Source: Robiginitalea biformata HTCC2501 (GTDB lineage: Bacteria; Bacteroidota; Bacteroidia; Flavobacteriales; Flavobacteriaceae). From it: 64,000 bases of DNA. The stretch is from assembly GCF_000024125.1 (NCBI RefSeq), contig NC_013222.1, positions 124,001-188,000 of the forward strand, written 5' to 3'. Below, piece after piece: positions 61,363 through 64,000 of this stretch; within the stretch, counting starts at the first letter, position 1; the number at the start of each line of letters is the position of its first letter. Below the pieces are notes generated by a model, which worked only from the letters and a program-made list of their open reading frames with translations, made no database searches and had not been told where the DNA came from. Both the position numbers and the translations under genes were made by a program.

Positions 61363-63213
61363 TCACGAAGGCTGCTTGCCCTCCGGGTCCTCCACAATCC
61401 CCATCTTCCTGAGCAGAAAGGAGGCATTCATGGAGTGGCAAACCCCGGGCTTCAACCGGTAATCAAAATGGAGTTCGCCCTGCCGGATTTCCGCATCAAA
61501 ATGCCAGTTTTCCACCCGGGGTTCCGTGTCCGCCACCTGGCAAAGGCTCAGGTCGTGGGTGGCGATGACCCCCGTGGCGCCCATGCGGACAAGCCGACCC
61601 AGAAAAAGCCGGGAGCCTTTGGCCTTGTCCGTGCTGTTGGTACCTTTCAGGATTTCATCCAGGACCACAAAACTGGGCCGCTCTTCCAGGGCCGCAATCA
61701 AGAACTGCAGCCGTTTGAGTTCCGCAAAAAAATAGGATTCGCTCCGCGCCAGGGAATCGGAAGTGCGCATACTGCTAATCAACGGGAGGGGCGTATAGCT
61801 GAAAGAAGTTGCGCAGACGGGCAAACCGCAATTTGCCATCACCAGGGAAAGGGAAAGCGTCCTTAAAAACGTACTCTTCCCAGCCATATTGGCCCCCGTA
61901 ATCACGAAGAACCCGCCTTCCCGGATTTCAAAATCATTCGCCACGCGGTTCCCCGGTGGCAATAGCGGATGGGCCAGGCCGCTGGCTGCTACAACAAAGG
62001 GGCGGTCGGCGTTACCGCCGAGGGAGACCGGCTGTCCGCTGTCTCCGACATACGCGGCAACTTCCAGCCCCGGATACGTGTAATCCGGGTGGTTGAAGGC
62101 AAAATTGCCCAGGCTGCACCAGGCATCCAGCGCGGCTATGCCGCCAAACCAATGACGTACCTGGCTACCGTGTGCGGTGATCCAGGCTTCCACGGCCCGT
62201 GACTTGAGCAGGTCCCAGAGCAAAAATCCGTTCCCCAACAAGGCCACCAGGAGGTTGTTTCGCTGGTCCAGGGCCGACAGGTGGCGGGAAAACCGCTTCA
62301 GCAGGACGGATACGGCCTCGCCGTCCTTCCGGAGTTTCCCCTGTTCCCGGCAAAGCATTTCGCTTGAAAATTCCCGGTCTTCCACGTGTGCAACCAGCCG
62401 GGCATATCCTTCAAAAACATCCTGTACCCGAGAGGCATCGGCTGCCAGTTTCCCGACGCGCTTTGCAAAGTACCCCGCGATCACCAGCCCCGAGAGGAAT
62501 ACCCCTCCAACCGCCCAGGGCGTCACCCATCCCGCCAGGAATGCGCCAAGCAGACCCAGGGATACCAGGCCAAAAAGGTAGGGGGCATAGCGGTAGGTAG
62601 GCCGGGTAAAGGGACCGTATCCTTCCAGCCAGTCCAGCGCGGAATGGACGGTGGCACCCTTGTCGGAAATCCGAGCCACTGCGTAGTACTCCTGCCTCCA
62701 GTTAACCTGTGGCGCCAGTTCGCGAATGGCTTCCTGCTTTCCCCTGACCGACCCGGTATCATTGTCGGTCAGCCATTTGGCCAGTCGTTCGGCCCCCGGC
62801 AAAAGGCCACAGCGGTTGGCATACTGAAAAAAGGACCCGGGCCCGAACAGGTCCAGATCCTCGCTGAAGGCGTGCCCCGAATCACGGTACCCCGTACCCT
62901 CGGGCAGGTCTTCATAATCCAGGTCCAGGACCCGGGTTTCGGTTTCGTTCAGGCGGATGAGTTCGTCGCGTTTTCGCCTTTGGTATTTCAGGTCTTCATT
63001 CCGGCCCACCAGCCAGCCAAATAGCGCCAGCAACACGAGCGATACTGCGGCAAATGCCCCATGCGAGGCGGCTGCCAAATAAAGGGCGCCGCCCGCACCC
63101 AAAAACGATAAAACGCGAAACAGGGCGGTGAGGTGCAACCGCCGGGAAATCGCCTCGCGCTCCTCCCGTAGCCCTTTAAGCCGGGCGGCATATGCCTCTC
63201 GGGGGGTCGTCAT
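61363..63213 (-). CDS. Membrane-associated MutS-like ATPase
   Basis: 616 residues from ATG 63213, which overlaps the stop of the upstream gene as ATGA; a start at 63228 is less likely. The C-terminal ATPase has Walker A GANMAGKSTFLRTLSLSL, SMRTSDSLARSESYFFAELK, Walker B FVVLDEILKGTNS and the His switch ATHDLSLC, as in MutS. The N-terminal DNA mismatch-reading domains are missing. Instead there are hydrophobic pairs at about 35-75 and 210-250 (LFGLVSLGLLGAFLAGWVTP). It is therefore a MutS-family protein of unknown role at the membrane, not mismatch repair MutS. Confidence 0.85.
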   Translation of the reverse strand: MTTPREAYAARLKGLREEREAISRRLHLTALFRVLSFLGAGGALYLAAASHGAFAAVSLVLLALFGWLVGRNEDLKYQRRKRDELIRLNETETRVLDLDYEDLPEGTGYRDSGHAFSEDLDLFGPGSFFQYANRCGLLPGAERLAKWLTDNDTGSVRGKQEAIRELAPQVNWRQEYYAVARISDKGATVHSALDWLEGYGPFTRPTYRYAPYLFGLVSLGLLGAFLAGWVTPWAVGGVFLSGLVIAGYFAKRVGKLAADASRVQDVFEGYARLVAHVEDREFSSEMLCREQGKLRKDGEAVSVLLKRFSRHLSALDQRNNLLVALLGNGFLLWDLLKSRAVEAWITAHGSQVRHWFGGIAALDAWCSLGNFAFNHPDYTYPGLEVAAYVGDSGQPVSLGGNADRPFVVAASGLAHPLLPPGNRVANDFEIREGGFFVITGANMAGKSTFLRTLSLSLVMANCGLPVCATSFSYTPLPLISSMRTSDSLARSESYFFAELKRLQFLIAALEERPSFVVLDEILKGTNSTDKAKGSRLFLGRLVRMGATGVIATHDLSLCQVADTEPRVENWHFDAEIRQGELHFDYRLKPGVCHSMNASFLLRKMGIVEDPEGKQPS

Positions 63214-63569
63214 GGCAGCGCCTCCCATTCCTTCCGGGATTTCGCGGGAAGCGATGCAACAATGAGCTCGTAGGAATGGTCGATGAGTTCCCTGAGCAGG
63301 TCTGCGGGAAGCCCCTGCAACATCACGGTATTCCAGTGGTCTTTATTCATGTGGTACCCGGGCAGGATGCGTCCGTCGTATTCCTCCCGAAGCCCCGGGA
63401 TGCGTTCGGGGTCGGCTTTCAGGTTGGCCTGGGGCGGGTGCCGATCCAGGCCGGTCAGGGCAAACATCTTCCCCATGACCTTAAAGACCAGTACGTCCTG
63501 CCCGAACGGAAAACCTTCGGTAACACCCTTTTTGGCCAGGCAATATTCCCGGAATTCCTCTATGTGCAT
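63210..63569 (-). CDS. MmcQ/YjbR-family DNA-binding protein
   Basis: 119 residues. The N-terminal EEFREYCLAKKGVTEGFPFG and the GYHMNKDHWNTVMLQG segment with LIDHSYELIVASLPAKSR at the C-terminus are typical of the YjbR (CyaY-like fold) family. Its TGA overlaps the ATG of the MutS-like gene, so they are translationally coupled. The gene upstream ends 11 bases before it, giving a three-gene run. Confidence 0.9.
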   Translation of the reverse strand: MHIEEFREYCLAKKGVTEGFPFGQDVLVFKVMGKMFALTGLDRHPPQANLKADPERIPGLREEYDGRILPGYHMNKDHWNTVMLQGLPADLLRELIDHSYELIVASLPAKSRKEWEALP

Positions 63570-63580
63570 CCCCCGGACTA

Positions 63581-64000
63581 CTAATCGTTCATCGGGATCC
63601 CAGTGGAATCGTAAACGATCACCTTTTTCCAGAGGTGCTCGGACTCGGAAATAAATTCGAGGTGCGGCTGTTCCGCCTGGTAGGCGGCCTGGGCCTCGGC
63701 AGATTCAAAGGTAACGATCAGCGAATAGGTAAACGACCCGTCCACCACATCCCGGCTGGCCTGGGGCGGCGTGCCGATAAAATTCGTTTTGGCATAGGCG
63801 GAGCGGGAAAGGAACTTCTTCAGGGAGGCTTCGAATGCCTGTCGGTCTTCCTGCCTGTCCGGGTTGTGCAGCCAGAAATAGACGGTATGGGCAAAAGCAG
63901 GGTCAAAAGTCTTCATGTCGGTGTCGTTTTGGGCGGACAGCACGCCCGGCAAGAGTAGCAGGGCGGCCCCAGTGATAAAGAGAATTTTTCTGATGTTCAT
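63581..64000 (-). CDS. Secreted Dabb-type (stress-response A/B barrel) protein
   Basis: 139 residues; the ATG is the last codon of the window on the minus strand. A signal peptide (KILFITGAALLLLPGVLSAQ) is followed by a ferredoxin-like barrel: AHTVYFWLHNPDRQEDRQAF, then YSLIVTFESAEAQAAYQAEQ and HLWKKVIVYDSTG. This is the Dabb family. The signal peptide indicates the start is right, although sequence beyond the edge is not seen. Function unknown. Confidence 0.85.
   Translation of the reverse strand: MNIRKILFITGAALLLLPGVLSAQNDTDMKTFDPAFAHTVYFWLHNPDRQEDRQAFEASLKKFLSRSAYAKTNFIGTPPQASRDVVDGSFTYSLIVTFESAEAQAAYQAEQPHLEFISESEHLWKKVIVYDSTGIPMND

Overview
The window looks like a chromosomal segment of a high-GC member of the Flavobacteriaceae (Bacteroidota). 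The reasons are: promoters of the Bacteroidota type (TTG, about 19-20 bases, TAnnTTTG) before rplM, a DegT-family gene and a BlaI-family gene; a DUF4249 lipoprotein next to a TonB-dependent receptor; a protein with a type IX secretion C-terminal sorting domain; a PorT-like barrel; and the block asnS-rpoN-PorT-ExbD-ExbD-ExbB-tRNA-Ser-ansA-TatD. The by-eye GC is in the mid fifties, and Robiginitalea is the genus I would test first (inference from family knowledge, not a search). No phage, plasmid, insertion sequence or CRISPR array was seen.

Layout. 1-4.6 kb (minus): truncated TonB receptor, DUF4249 lipoprotein, large DUF5916 outer-membrane protein. 4.7-8.0 kb (plus): rplM-rpsI, a structured-looking leader, rpsB with an unusual C-terminal extension, tsf. 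8.1-17.7 kb: M61 peptidase lipoprotein, pyrH-frr, an RND/MMPL exporter, asnS, rpoN, a membrane protein. 17.7-23.3 kb (minus): PorT-like protein, a four-gene ExbB/ExbD cluster, a tandem 89-bp repeat, tRNA-Ser(GGA), ansA, TatD nuclease. 23.4-32.2 kb: retropepsin-like protein, sucA-sucB, galE, a DegT aminotransferase and waaA (KDO transferase). 32.2-37.3 kb: sugar porter, a modular T9SS-secreted protein, two tiny membrane proteins, tRNA-Leu(CAG).

37.5-46.8 kb is a sugar-acid/glycoside catabolic locus. It holds an FAH-family hydrolase, a Tat-exported Gfo/Idh/MocA oxidoreductase, a DUF1080 (3-keto-disaccharide hydrolase) lipoprotein, a complete TRAP transporter (DctM, DctQ, DctP), UxaC, and a divergent second exported Gfo/Idh/MocA oxidoreductase. 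The parts suggest periplasmic oxidation and cleavage of a uronide followed by TRAP import and isomerisation by UxaC. 46.8-49.9 kb carries a bestrophin-type channel with a frameshift in a ten-T run, a more AT-rich patch with an ODP-type diiron protein and an AraC regulator, and tRNA-Leu(UAG). 50.0-56.5 kb (minus) is a signalling cassette: hybrid histidine kinase, single receiver, GAF-class III cyclase. 56.6-64 kb: M20 dipeptidase, an autoregulated-looking BlaI/M56 pair, a DUF4407 membrane protein, a membrane MutS-like ATPase coupled to a YjbR-type protein, and a Dabb-domain secreted protein.

Most of the window is ordinary core-genome content. The most interesting items are the uronide locus, the cyclase whose two purine-specifying residues are both replaced, the bestrophin poly-T frameshift, the BlaI promoter with palindromes over both promoter boxes, and the S2 extension with its leader.
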